From positions 64,277,099-64,341,098 of the forward strand of contig OX638135.1 in NCBI GenBank assembly GCA_951804985.1: a stretch of DNA of 64,000 nt, in the 5' to 3' direction. This stretch comes from Dryomyza anilis (taxonomy: Eukaryota; Arthropoda; Insecta; Diptera; Dryomyzidae). Shown here piece after piece: positions 45,391 through 58,055 of the stretch. Position 1 is the stretch's first letter. Every line of letters starts with the position of its first letter. The translations under genes and the position numbers were made by a program. The notes beneath the pieces are model-generated. The model was not told the DNA's origin and searched no databases. It worked only from the letters and a program-made list of their open reading frames with translations.

Positions 45391-45787
45391 TCTCTGGATG
45401 GTGTACAAAATAAAACACTTTTATGTTTGGTTTAAATTATAACAAATAACTTTATTAATTCAATTTTATAAACAACTTTACCAATAACAAATTCTAACAA
45501 CTGCTGCATGTCCACAATTTAACATCACATTTATCACACGAGATGTACTCGACTCAGATGCGGCGCCCTTATATACTGCGTGCATCAGTTCGATCCGTTT
45601 CGACAAGCTTCGACATGATTCGAGAACCTTCTACTCGTTTCGTGAATGACGCATGCTATTTGCATCTCATTCGCACTCATGTGTTTCAATCTCTTTCTCG
45701 CACATCGCACTGCGCTGAATTGTCTTGCGTCTCATTTATTATTGTTGATTGCTTGCACAGTTTTGCAAATTACCTCTTTTCGTACCA
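45391..45787 (-). repeat. 5' LTR of Gypsy copy 2
   Basis: Inverted match to the solo LTR at 46715-47232. About 41 bp next to the primer site are missing (it stops at TCTCTGG) and the outer end is changed (CTCTTTTCGTACCA). It keeps the TATA-like and TCGA-rich regions. Confidence 0.8.
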
Positions 45788-45804
45788 GTATATATAGGTA
45801 TGTA

Positions 45805-46108
45805 GCCGCGGTAGCTCAGTGTTTAGTGCGTTGGACTGCGAGCCGAAAGGTCCTCGGTTCAAGCCTGGACTGGGGCTAACAACACCTTTTAATAGAAACT
45901 TTTTTCTATACCGCGCTACCTCTCGGCAGTAAATGGCAAACCTACGAGAGTAAAACATTGCCTATGAAAAGCTCTCACCCGCCGTTCGGATTCGGCAATA
46001 AACTGTAGGTCCCACCAATTTGAGTACAAATATAACACGCACAGCTCAAAATGGTGAGAGAGCTCGGCCGAAGTTCTAAACAGGACTGTAGCGCCAAATT
46101 ATTATTAT
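45805..46108 (+). mobile_element. tRNA-derived SINE, copy 6
   Basis: Complete head GCCGCGGTAGCTCAGTG, B box GGTTCAAGCC and (ATT)n tail. A perfect 16-bp target duplication TATATATAGGTATGTA (45789-45804, 46109-46124) flanks it. It inserted next to the Gypsy copy 2 LTR. Confidence 0.95.
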
Positions 46109-46714
46109 TATATATAGGTATGTATTGTGCAACTTTCTCTATGAAGGCCACTTCAAGGCCACTTCAAAGTTCTTAATAAAATTTTTCTGTTTAATACATT
46201 AGCGTTAATCAAAATATTTCTTTTAAACTTCGTGGCTGACAAATATAATAAGGCGATTACAGATTTTTAAATATAAGAGGTAGTTAGTTATGAATTTTTA
46301 ATTTGGGTGACTTATAATATTTTTACATAAGAAATCATAATATGTTTTGAATGACCTGCCATATTTTTAAATTAAAAATGTTCTGGCTTGTAATTTGTTA
46401 CATTTAAAATTTTATATATACTGATAAATTTTAAATACATAACAAAACTTTCATATTATGGAACTTAATACATTTTTTGTAACATTTTTGAAAAAAAGAT
46501 TTAAATAATTTAAAAAAATGTTTCGTTTACATTAGATACGTTAAGTCATACGTTTATGTCGATGTTTAAACGATGCAGATATTAAAATAGAATACATATA
46601 AATTAAGTGTTTTATTTAGATCGTGTTGTTTAAACTAGTATATGGTACACTTCATGTTCATCACGAAAAATATTTCCTTATCAACCATTCATTTAAATAA
46701 AGTTTTCAATATAT

Positions 46715-47232
46715 TGTTACGAAAAGAGGTAATTTGCCCTACAGTGCAAGCAATCAACAATAATGAATGAGAAGCAAGACTAAGCAATGTGTTGGAAAGA
46801 GACGGAAGATCATTCAGCGCACTAAGCAATGTGCGAGAATGTGCGAGCAATGTGCGAAAAACACATGAGTGCGAATGAGATGCCAATAGCATGCGTCATT
46901 CATGAAACGAGTAGAATGTTCTCGAAACAAGTCGAAGCTTGTCGAAACGTGTCGAACTGATAACTGTATTATATAAGGCCGCCGCATTTGAGGCACAGCA
47001 CTTTAGTAGTAATTAGAAAGTGGTCGAGTACGTGTCGTATGAGAACAACTTTAAGTTAAATAGTGGACATGCAGCAGATGTTAGAATTTGTTATTAGTAA
47101 AGTTGTTTATTAAAGTGAATTAATAAAGTAATTTGTTAAAATTTAAACCAAACATAAGAGTGTTATATTTTGTACACAATCCAGAGATACGAACTTGTAG
47201 AACAGTTTTCCGTAGACTGAATTTTCGTAACA
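46715..47232 (+). repeat. Solo LTR of the SAP-gag Gypsy family
   Basis: A 518-bp LTR begins TGTTACGAAAAGAGG and ends TTTTCGTAACA, a 7-bp inverted TGTTACG end. ATAT flanks both sides (46711-46714, 47233-47236). A TATA box (TTATATAAGG) lies at 46969-46978 and a poly(A) signal AATAAA at 47122-47127. Five TCGA motifs cluster at 46920-46958, upstream of the TATA box. Confidence 0.88.
46970..46976 (+). promoter_or_regulatory. TATA box of the solo LTR
   Basis: TATATAAGG sits ~255 bp from the LTR start and ~150 bp upstream of the AATAAA. The spacing is plausible for an LTR promoter with a short R region. Confidence 0.65.
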
Positions 47233-47868
47233 ATATATTGAACAAAAAACAATTTTATAAATTGAATTTTGAGTAGCTGAAGGGTGTCGCATTTTTTATG
47301 TCAAATTTTAAAAAAATTCAGTTCAATCGCTCAGAAGCATTCGTTGACGACGGATGTGCAACAGATTTTTTTTAACCCATTAAAGCCTGCCGAATTAAAT
47401 ACACACAAATTTTCCCCATCATGTTTCCCCATAATGCGGACATCAGATGCTAAGAATTTTGTTCGATTTTGTATCTAGCACAACTACATTATATCAGTAT
47501 GAAATTGTATATCTCTGCGTGCAGTTCCCTTCATTTTAATCAAATATTTCATATACAAATTTAAAAAAAAAAATTGCAAAATTTCAGTAAGATAAAGTTT
47601 AATACATTTTTTGAAAATTTTGCCGGCAAAAACATTGCAAACTAATATTAAAATGTTTTTTAAGAGAGCTTAGAGAATTGTGGTAAATTACTCTTTCGAC
47701 ACACTTTTTTTGGTAATACAAATTTCTTTTTGATTTTTTGCAAAAACTAATATCTGGACACAGATTTGTTTTGCCAATTATCCGTAGGGCAAAGTTCATA
47801 TGTTATTTTGTGATAAAGTTTGCATATTCTACATGTCGAAATCGTGCGATAACTTGCGATATAAAGTA
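47233..47868. other. Spacer with no recognised gene
   Basis: AT-rich sequence between the solo LTR and the next TIR element. ORFs here are short and lack motifs. Confidence 0.5.
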
Positions 47869-48158
47869 CACGCATAGAAAAAAAAAACGTTCCTCGCAAA
47901 CGAAAAATTAGACAAAAGAACTTCGTTTGTGGAGTTCTTTTGACCAAACCAGTTTTTGGTTTGGACCAAACTGGTTTTTCGTTTGGACCAAACGAGTTTT
48001 TCGTTTGCTTTTTTAAGTTAAAAAATTTTAAAAAAATGGATTTTAGTTTTATTTTAATCATTTTTTTTTTTTTTTTTTTTTTTTTTTTCATTATTTTTTT
48101 TTTATTAAATTTTTAATAATTTTTTTAATAGTTTATTATTATTTTATGTTTTATATAT

Positions 48159-48522
48159 ATATTAAATTTATTTAAAATTTATTTATTTTTATTAATTGAA
48201 AAAAACATGATTTTTACTTTGCCCGGGCGGAGACTTGAACTCTCTTCCTTCAGATTGCAAAGCCAGTACACTTCCATTCGACCACTGTCCATTAACAGTG
48301 TGCAATTCATTTGAATTTATTCATTTTGATGTAAAATTATATATTAAATTTATTTAAAATTTATTTATTTTTATTAATTGAAAAAAACATGATTTTTACT
48401 TTGCCCGGGCGGAGACTTGAACTCTCTTCCTTCAGATTGCAAAGCCAGTACACTTCCATTCGACCACTGTCCATTAACAGTGTGCAATTCATTTGAATTT
48501 ATTCATTTTGATGTAAAATAAT
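48159..48522 (-). repeat. 182-bp tandem duplication containing tRNA-like module B
   Basis: Units at 48159-48340 and 48341-48522 are nearly identical. Each holds GCCCGGGCGGAGACTTGAAC and CCACTGTCCATTAACAGTG. Confidence 0.92.
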
Positions 48523-48603
48523 CCAACGTATGTTATTGGTGAATGAATTATTAAATTGCAACATACATATTATAATGTTTAAATATCATAATGATGAATT
48601 ATA

Positions 48604-48830
48604 TGATAATAATATATATTATTAATAATATTAATAATAATATTATTAATAATATTAATAATAATATTATTAATAATATTAATAATAATATTATTAATAA
48701 TATTAATAATAATATTATTAATAATATTAATAATAATATTATTAATAATATTAATAATAATATTATTAATAATATTAATAATAATATTATTAATAATATT
48801 AATATTAATAATAATAAATATTAAAAAAAA
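48604..48830. repeat. 24-bp AT microsatellite array
   Basis: About eight copies of a unit built from ATTATTAATAAT and ATTAATAATA. It generates a spurious Asn/Ile-rich ORF on the plus strand. Confidence 0.95.
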
Positions 48831-48852
48831 AAATTAAATAAAAAAAATGTAT

Positions 48853-48910
48853 TGCACCAGGCAGGATTCGAACCCGCGTCCTCGTGCATAGAAGGCAGGC
48901 ATGCTAAGCA
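48853..48910 (-). other. tRNA-like module A (copy 3)
   Basis: Plus strand TGCACCAGGCAGGATTCGAA; the minus strand carries the B box GGGTTCGAATCC and an anticodon-like loop CTTCTAT (TCT, Arg-like). The 5' acceptor strand is missing. Confidence 0.72.
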
Positions 48911-49936
48911 AATGAACAAGACACAATAATAATTTGAGTTCTTATATAAGTTTTTCGATTCTCGCAAATACATTTTATTCTGAGCAATTTTGTGTTAAAC
49001 GAAAAGTAATTTCAGAACAATAAAGACAACATTTACCATAAACTCTTTTTTTTTGCAACAAACATGTCAACTTTTACAGGCACTGTTGAGAGGATTTGTA
49101 AAAGAAATTCTTTTGTCGCAAACGGCCGATAAACGTTTTTTTTTCTATGCGTGTACCAAAAACGGCCTTTTTTTGCAACTTTGACTCGATTTTGTGCAAA
49201 AAAGTGTGTTTTCGACCAAAAAATTAGATTTTAAATCTATTAACGCATTCCGAATGTCAATATTTTTTTTTAAGCAAATATTGTGGCTGCGCATCGTCCT
49301 TGAAGTTGAAAACACCAACAAAAAAATGTTCTTTGTTTTTCTTTTTGATTTTTTTCTGAAATTGTTTGTGGTCAATTCTAGTACAATTATATTACTTTTA
49401 AACCCAATAACGCCAAAAAAAGACCTCAAACAATATGATGTAATGAGTAAAAAATGTTCTAATTGGCAAAGCACAAGCATTTAGGATTATTTTTCACAAA
49501 ATTCTCACAATAGAAGTTGACCGTTAATAGATTTGGATTCAGTACACCTCAGAAAATATATATATATATAAAATTAAATGTAAAAAAAAAACACCCATGT
49601 CGATTTTAGAATGGTTTAACCAGAGAATATGCCGATTTTTTTTGTACTATTTCATCTGCAAGGACGATAGCCGAAAATTGATCAAAATTGATGAAGGTTT
49701 AGGAGGACATTAATAGTAACAATATCAAATTGTATGAGTCTATTTTAATCAAAAAAAAAATATTAAGATGGTATAAAAATATGAATTTAAAGTGTTTTAA
49801 CGTCATCTGCAATGCGCAGGACATTATTTATTTCTACTCAAATTTTTGTAGTAAACACTAGCACCACAATGTAACTTTTAAGCTTTATTACATTTTTAAA
49901 TAACAACGAGTTGGAAAGTTATGTCATATGGGTAAT

Positions 49937-50409
49937 TATTATAATTTTTAAATATCATAATGATGAATTATATGATAATAATATATATTATTAATAATAA
50001 TAATAATATTATTAATAATATTAATATTAATAATAATAATAATAATAAATATTAAATAAAAAAAATGTATTGCACCAGGCAGGATTCGAACCCGCGTCCT
50101 CGTGCATAGAAGGCAGGCATGCTAAGCAAATGAACAAGAGACAATAATAATTTGAGTTCTTATAAAAGTTTTTCGATTCTCGCAAATACATTTCAATGTT
50201 CATATAATCGTTCTTTACATATGTCGCAAAAGTATTCTGAGCAATTTTGTGTTAAACGAAAAGTCATTTCAGAACAATAAAGACATTATTTACCATAAAC
50301 TCCTTTTTTTGCAACAAACATGTCAACTTTTACAGGCACTGTTGAGAGTATTTGTAAAAGAAATTCTTTTGTCGCAAACGACCGATAAACGTTTTTTTTT
50401 CTATGCGTG
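49937..50409 (-). mobile_element. Truncated tRNA-bearing TIR element (in duplication copy A)
   Basis: Only one terminal repeat is present (TTTTTCTATGCGTG ending 50409). The other side starts abruptly after GTTATGTCATATGGGTAA. Includes tRNA-like module A at 50071-50128. Confidence 0.8.
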
Positions 50410-51899
50410 TACCAAAACGGCCTTTTTTTGCAACTTGACTCGATTTTGTGCAAAATCTCGTGCAAAAAAGTGTGTTTTCGATCAAAAAATTAGATTTCAA
50501 ATCTATTAACGCACTTCCGAATGTCAATATTTTTTTTAAGCAAATCTTGTGGCAGCGCATCGTCCTTGAAGTTGAAAACACCAAAAAAAAAAATCGTTCT
50601 TTGTTTTTCTTTTTGATTTTTTTACTGAAATTGTTTGTGGTCAATTCTAGTACCATTATATTACTTTTAAACCCAATAACGCCAAAAAAAAGACCTCAAA
50701 AAATTACATGTAAAAAAAAACACCCATGCCGATTTTAGAATGGTTTAACAAGAGAATGTGCCGATTTTTTTGTTCTATTTCATCTGCAAGGACGATAGCC
50801 GAAAATTGATTAAAATTGATGAAGGTTTAGGAGGACATTAATAGTAACAATATCCAATTGTATGAGTCTATTTTAATCCAAAAAAAAATTATTAAGATGG
50901 TATAAAAATATGGATTTAAAGTGTTTTAAAGTCATCTGCAATGCACAGGACATTATTTTTTTCTACTCAAATTTTTGTAGTAAACACTAGCACCACAATG
51001 TAACTTTTAAGCTTTATTACATTTTTAAATAACAACGAGTTGGAAAGTTATGTCATATGGGTAAGTTCGGTCACATGGGACGGACTTTTATAGTCGGTCG
51101 GGCCCGAGTATGGAATACCCTACACTTTGGTGGGGATATTAATGTGGGAAATTTAATTGTATACCTACCTTTTAAAGTTCTTAGTTATGCTGAACATTCT
51201 TACACTCAGAATATTATTTACATTTAAGAAATTTACGACGTATATCCCAATAATTTAAAAAAAAAAAATTAAAAAAAAAAATAATAATCAAGAAATGTCG
51301 AAAAATAAATGTGGGAACACGCCTACTTTTAAAACATGTGGAGATTTAAGACTAATATTCCATTAATTTGTTTTCAATAATTTGCGAATAAGATGTCCAC
51401 TACGAAAAAGCGCAAAATAATAAAAAAAATCACATATTTCACCCATTTTCGGAACACATATTTCTAGGTGAATTCTAACAATATATTACAAATTTTATAA
51501 GAATATCTTGAATACTTTTCGAGTTATTGGTTCCGAAAGTGTTATATATAAGTGATTTTCGACCAAAAAATTAGATTTTAAATCTATTAACGCATTCCGA
51601 ATGTCAATATTTTTTTTTAAGCAAATCTTGTGGCTGCGCATCGTCCTTGAAGTTGAAAACACCAAAAAAAAATTGTTCTTTGTTTTTCTTTTTGGTTTTT
51701 TTCTGAAATTGTTTGTGGTCAATTCTAGTACAATTATATTACTTTTAAACCCAATAACGCCAAAAAAAAACCTCAAACAATATGATGTAATGAGTAAAAA
51801 ATGTTCTAATTGGCAAAGCACAAGCATTTAGGATTATTTTTCACAAAATTCTCACAATAGAAGTTGACCGTTAATAGATTTGGATTCAGTACACCTCAG

Positions 51900-51976
<77 letters not shown>

Positions 51977-52335
51977 ATGTAAAAAAAAAACACCCATGTC
52001 GATTTTAGAATGGTTTAACCAGAGAATATGCCGATTTTTTTTGTACTATTTCATCTGCAAGGACGATAGCCGAAAATTGATCAAAATTGATGAAGGTTTA
52101 GGAGGACATTAATAGTAACAATATCAAATTGTATGAGTCTATTTTAATCAAAAAAAAAATATTAAGATGGTATAAAAATATGAATTTAAAGTGTTTTAAC
52201 GTCATCTGAAATGCGCAGGACATTATTTATTTCTACTCAAATTTTTGTAGTAAACACTAGCACCACAATGTAACTTTTAAGCTTTATTACATTTTTAAAT
52301 AACAACGAGTTGGAAAGTTATGTCATATGGGTAAT

Positions 52336-52802
52336 TATTATAATTTTTAAATATCATAATGATGAATTATATGATAATAATATATATTATTAATAATAAT
52401 AATAATATTATTAATAATATTAATATTAATAATAATAATAAATATTAAATAAAAAAAATGTATTGCACCAGGCAGGATTCGAACCCGCGTCCTCGTGCAT
52501 AGAAGGCAGGCATGCTAAGCAAATGAACAAGAGACAATAATAATTTGAGTTCTTATAAAAGTTTTTCGATTCTCGCAAATACATTTCAATGTGCATATAA
52601 TCGTTCTTTACATATGTCGCAAAAGTATTCTGAGCAATTTTGTGTTAAACGAAAAGTCATTTCAGAACAATAAAGACATTATTTACCATAAACTCCTTTT
52701 TTTGCAACAAACATGTCAACTTTTACAGGCACTGTTGAGAGTATTTGTAAAAGAAATTCTTTTGTCGCAAACGACCGATAAACGTTTTTTTTTCTATGCG
52801 TG
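52336..52802 (-). mobile_element. Truncated tRNA-bearing TIR element (in duplication copy B)
   Basis: Duplicate of 49937-50409, with tRNA-like module A at 52464-52521 and one terminal repeat ending at 52802. Confidence 0.8.
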
Positions 52803-53689
52803 TACCAAAAACGGCCTTTTTTTGCAACTTGACTCGATTTTGTGCAAAATCTCGTGCAAAAAAGTGTGTTTTCGATCAAAAAATTAGATTTCAAATCTAT
52901 TAACGCACTTCCGAATGTCAATATTTTTTTTTAAGCAAATCTTGTGGCAGCGCATCATCCTTGAAGTTGAAAACACCAAAAAAAAAAAATCGTTCTTTGT
53001 TTTTCTTTTTGATTTTTTTACTGAAATTGTTTGTGGTCAATTCTAGTACCATTATATTACTTTTAAACCCAATAACGCCAAAAAAAGACCTCAAAAAATT
53101 ACATGTAAAAAAAAACACCCATGCCGATTTTAGAATGGTTTAACAAGAGAATGTGCCGATTTTTTTGTACTATTTCATCTGCAAGGACGATAGCCGAAAA
53201 TTGATTAAAATTGATGAAGGTTTAGGAGGACATTAATAGTAACAATATCCAATTGTATGAGTCTATTTTAATCCAAAAAAAATTTATTAAGATGGTATAA
53301 AAATATGGATTTAAAGTGTTTTAAAGTCATCTTCAATGCACAGGACATTATTTTTGTCTACTCAAATTTTTGTAGTAAACACTAGCACCACAATGTAACT
53401 TTTAAGCTTTATTACATTTTTAAATAACAACGAGTTGGAAAGTTATGTCATATGGGTAAGTTCGGTCACATGGGACGGACTTTTATAGTCGGTCGGGCCC
53501 GAGTATGGAATACCCTACACTTTGGTGGGGATATTAATGTGGGAAATTTAATTGCATACCTACCTTTTAAAGTTCTTAGTTATGCTGAACATTCTTACAC
53601 TCAGAATATTATTTACATTTAAGAAATTTACGACGTATATCCCAATAATTAAAAAAAAAAATTTAAAAAAAAAATAATAATCAAGAAAT

Positions 53690-54614
53690 GTCGAAAAATA
53701 AATGTGGGATCACGCCTACTTTTAAAACATGTGGAGATTTAAGACTAATATTCCATTAATTTGTTTTCAATAATTTGCGAATAAGATGTACACTACGAAA
53801 AAGCGCCAAATAATAAAAAAAATCACATATTTCACCCATTTTCGGAACACATATTTCTAGGTGAATTCTAACAATATATTACAAATTTTATAAGAATATC
53901 TTGAATACTTTTCGAGTTATAGGTTCCGAAAGTGTTATATATAAGTGACTTGTATGGGAGGTGGTGTCTGTCGACCAATTTAGCTCATTTCCATTGACAA
54001 AACAAACTTTTGGCTAAAAAGTATTGGAACAAAATTTCATAGTATTCTAAGCAGTATTTCTCAAGTTATCGTGTATACGGACAGCAAGACAGACATACAG
54101 ACATACGGACATAGCTAATCGGACTTGTGGTGTGTTAATATACCTCATAGGTGTAGGATATAATAAAAGTAGGATTCGATCCGCCCCACAGTGTGATATT
54201 TTCACAATCTAGGTGGTCATAAATCGAAAATTGAAGTAAAAGACTTGAAATTTTGTATAGAAAGATTTCTTAAAATAAAAATGTATCCACAAAAAATGGG
54301 CGTGGTCAGATAAGTGCCACGCCCACTTCCCATAGAAATAATATATAAAACTATACACAATTGGCAAAAATTCTTCTACAACGGAAAGAAAAATGATATA
54401 TTCTTCAGAATTTAGGCATTAGATGTCGTTACCTTTCAAGGATATTCGACAAAAATGAAAAAACGTCAACTTTATATTTCTTAAATCTAAAATATGTATA
54501 GAAGCCTACATATCAAGTTTTGTTTCAATTTTCATAATACTTATCAGTGTTCCAGAGATATGATTAAAAAAAGAGCGAATTATTTGAATTGTTACAATTT
54601 TTATTTTACGAAAA
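53690..54614. repeat. Dispersed AT-rich repeat, copy 2
   Basis: Matches 1-658 in order, with an additional ~350 bp at about 53950-54297 (includes ACAGACATACAGACATACGG). It lacks the GAATACTCTTGCTCAG segment of copy 1. Confidence 0.8.
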
Positions 54615-55369
54615 ATTTTTTTCGCAAACAATTCTACATGATTGCTTACTCGAAATATTGTTTTGAAATATTCTAAATTTCGACTCCTAGTACAAATGCA
54701 ACTCCTAGTACAATTTTCAATGTCTTTGCGGCACGTGATTCCGTTGTTCAAATTCAAAAAATTTAGCACACCTTATTTTTGAGTCCTAATAAACAAGGGG
54801 CATTTTTTCCTCTCTCTTACTCACTTCAATGTTGGCTATGGCGGCGAATAGTCGAGTTTTTTTTTGTAGTTGTCGTGATGAAATGTTTTAATGTATAAAA
54901 CTACACCATTATTAAAAATAAATACATACCCGAAATTTTACGCGCTAATTTGTATTTTATTAATATGCAGACACAATAGTTTAAAAAAATCAATAAATTA
55001 CATTAAGTACTCGGTTGTGTTAAATTATAATATGCATAATAAATTTCAGTGATCATACTTTACTCGTATACTCGCATTTTCAACTTCATGAACATTTCTA
55101 GAACGAAGCTTCTGCGCGAGGCTGTCACATTATGTCGCAATCATATTGGATATGTCAAATTGGTGCCATTAATTGTGTCTACAATTAAAATATATACGTA
55201 TATGAAATAATAAATTTACATAAAATATTGATTAATTAAACATATGTCTAATTTATAATACCTTTTCATCCCCATTTGCAAGAAATTAGGGATAATTATA
55301 ATATAATAATACGATCATAATCATAATATAGCAATATGATGATAATATAATAACTAGTCACGTAGGTTG
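54615..55369. other. Spacer with a short repeat shared with the ankyrin intron
   Basis: Block 54720-54800 (CCGTTGTTCAAATTCAAAAA, GTCCTAATAAA) matches 23020-23105. The remainder is AT-rich without a recognisable gene. Confidence 0.6.
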
Positions 55370-55879
55370 TATGAAATCACAATACGATCACTAAGTACCA
55401 TAGTATGGTTGTATGGAATCATAATATGGTCACTCACAACCATTGTATGATGACATAACCACAGTATGGTTGTGTGGAATCATAATATCGACCCCCACAT
55501 TCCATAACATGCTAACTCGACTTAGCATGTTTTTAATGTTATTCCATTTTTGAATTCTGCATATTTGAATTTATTTTATATCAAATTTTGGTACCGATTG
55601 GTACATTCTATCAAAAAATATAATCGTAAATGTAGCACATATAGAACTATTTTAAAAACTAGCATGTTTTTACTCGTAAAATTTTGAAATTCGTAAAATG
55701 CTAAGTAGACATATCATCTTTTTGAATGGAAATTTTATTGCGCAGTTTTTTCCAAGTCTATTTAGTATTGTCTCCAAGTCTACATAGTGTGTTTTTCCCC
55801 AAAATAAAATATCAAGTTTGGGCGCGTAAGTATACATATAACTTTTTAGTTTGGAAAAGATTGTCGACGAAGTAACATC

Positions 55880-58055
55880 AAAACTTCATACATTGACTTT
55901 GATAAAATGAGGACCCAAGATATATGAATTTGTCGGACTCTGAATCATCATCGATATCAGTCCTATTACACCAAAATTGGCAAGTAAAGAACTAAATCAT
56001 AATTTAGATACACCACCAGCGCGAAAGAAACTACGTCGACCTTCAGAATGACGCAAAAATAAAGCAAAGACTTTTATAGGACTTGGTAAGGAGTATGTAA
56101 ATTCTTTTGGAGTGTTGAAAAACAAAAAGGAATTAAAAAAAAGTTGTGGTGAAAACTGCATAATGAAGTGTTCTAAAAAATTTGGACCAAACATATATGA
56201 TGAGGACCCAACATATATGAATTTGTCGGACTCTGAATCATCATCGATATCAGTCCTATTACACCAAAATTGGCAAATAAAGAACTAAATCATAATTTAG
56301 ATACACCACCAGCGCGACAGAAACCACGTCGACCTTCAGAATGACGCAAAAATAAAGCAAAGACTTTTAAAGGACTTGGTAAGGAGTATGTAAATTCTTT
56401 TGGAGTATTGAAAAACAAAAAGGAATTAAAAAAAAGTTGTGGTGAAAACTGCAGAATGAAGTGTTCTAAAAAAATTTCTGAAGAGAGCAGAAAACAGATA
56501 TTTGAATATTTTTATTGCATTGGATCCCAGGAACGAAAATGGGATTTCATTTCTAATTTAATAACTTTGCATGCAAAAAAGGTATGGAAATTTATAGATT
56601 CAAAAAAAACAGAATCAAGACGATACTTTCTTTGTTTTCTGAGAGACGGGAAGCAAATAAAAGAAGCGGTTTGCAAACGTATGTTTTTAAACACCCTGTC
56701 TATAACCCACCAGACAGTGAATACAGTGGTTAAAAAAATGCATAGAAACGCATTTCTATGCATTTCACCCGATAAACGTGACAAACACAATATACCCAAC
56801 GTGAAAACATGCAAAATTGCAGAACATATTAAACAGCATATTAACTCATTTCCCGTGGTTGAATATCATTACTGCCGGAAACGTTCAACCAGGAAGTACA
56901 TAGATGGTGCAATATTTTCAATTTCACAAATATATCTGTTATATGAAGAGTGGTATTTGGGGAAACGCATATGACAACAATTATAAGGCAACACAAAGGC
57001 AATATCGTGAAACATTTAATCATTTTTTTTTAAATCTCATTTTATATACCAAAAAATTACCAGTGTGATTTCTGTGAACAGTTCAAAAATTCAAATAATC
57101 AAGAAAAGAAATGTATTGAACAATTATCATTTATTTTGTAAGCAAAAGGCTAGAGAACTAAAAGATACTGACCAGAAGAAAGCAATGACAATACTAATGT
57201 TGTCACAGCATGTTTTGATTTTCAAAAAATTCTTTCAACACCATGTGCTGACGTTAGCACATTCTACTATAGAAGAAAATTTCATGTTTATAACATCACC
57301 ATATTTGAGCTATGTTCTAATTTAACATCTTGTTTTGTGTAGGATGAAACAATAGCAAAGAAAGGTGCCATAGAAGTTTCAAATTGTCTGTTTCGATTTA
57401 TATCAACAAAATCAAATAATTTCGGAATTGATAAATTTAATTTTTGGTCGGACAATTGTGGCGGGGTAAACAAAAACAAGATTGTTTTCTCATTTTATGT
57501 ATGGATTTCACTTAAATTAAATATTGATATTAGTTACAAGTTTCTTTGAAAGGGGCATACCCAAAATGAAGAAGATAGTGTTCAAGAAGATAGTGTCAAA
57601 AGAAAAAAAATAAGAAACACAAACGCATTTACACGCCAATGGAATGGGTTTCCTTAATAAGAAATGCTAAACATAACAACCCGAAGTATGAAGTGATTGA
57701 AATGGAAAATGAACACTTTTTAAATTTTAAACAATTTTCTTCAGATTTAAATTGGCAGAAAAATATAAATAATGAAAAAATTTGATTTAACAAAATCAGA
57801 GAGATTAAAATTGATAAAAATAAAAAGTACAAGCTCTTCCACAAATTAGAATTTGACGAGGAATTTAAAACAATTCTTCTACATGACGAAACCAGGAAAA
57901 GGAGAAAAGACAGATTGCCAATGCAAGAAATTCCGAAAGCATATGAGTCCACGTTTCTAATAACAGAAGAAAAATTAAAAGATGTACTATATTTGCGTGA
58001 CCAAAATCTAATATTACCAGAATTTTTACAGAGGCTTGAAAGGTGTTGCTGAAAA
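55880..58055 (+). pseudogene. Decayed transposase
   Basis: Readable in several frames. The N-terminal part ends in a Cys cluster (CGENCRMKCSKKISEESRK, in the ORF 56408-56974). A middle part follows with VCKRMFLNTLSITHQTV and SFPVVEYHYCRKRSTRKY. A catalytic-looking block FWSDNCGGVNKNK (near 57440) and KGHTQNEEDSVQ (near 57550) resemble the D and E/D sites of a DDE transposase family common in insect genomes. The C-terminal part is YTPMEWVSLIRNAKHNNPKY through LYLRDQNLILPEFLQRLE (57624-58050). At least five stops or frameshifts. Superfamily not certain. Confidence 0.75.
55910..56495 (+). repeat. 293-bp tandem duplication in the transposase N-terminal region
   Basis: Units start at 55910 and 56203 (AGGACCCAAxATATATGAAT). 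They differ by a few substitutions and duplicate the region coding for the basic GKEYVNSFGVLKNKKELKK segment. Confidence 0.9.

Larger units (their letters stand above)
47869..49153 (-). mobile_element. tRNA-bearing TIR element, copy 3 (least interrupted)
   Basis: Inverted ends CACGCATAGAAAAA / TTTTTCTATGCGTG with TA on both sides (47867-47868, 49154-49155). At 1285 bp it is the most compact copy. On its own strand the order is left domain, tRNA-like module A (48853-48910), AT microsatellite (48604-48830), tRNA-like module B (two copies, 48400-48473 and 48218-48291), T-rich tract, right domain. No ORF of note. Confidence 0.8.
49209..53954. repeat. 2.35-2.4 kb tandem segmental duplication
   Basis: Copy A is about 49209-51555 and copy B about 51556-53954. 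Offset is 2347 at the start and ~2395-2399 later, mainly because of a longer (TA)n in copy B (51904-51969). Each copy contains two ~0.85-kb blocks of an older repeat (TTAGATTT(T/C)AAATCTATTAACGC ... TAACAACGAGTTGG), separated by a truncated tRNA-bearing TIR element. Confidence 0.9.

Noticed and set aside
48591..48824. Asn/Ile repeat ORF
   Set aside because: Product of the AT microsatellite, no coding character.
48853..48910. Possible functional tRNA-Arg gene (TCT loop)
   Set aside because: The T-arm and B box are good but the 5' acceptor strand does not pair and the copies sit inside transposons, so kept only as a tRNA-like module.
56408..56974. Host gene of unknown function
   Set aside because: The ORF lies between 26-bp inverted ends with a target duplication and continues, with stops, into transposase-like motifs.
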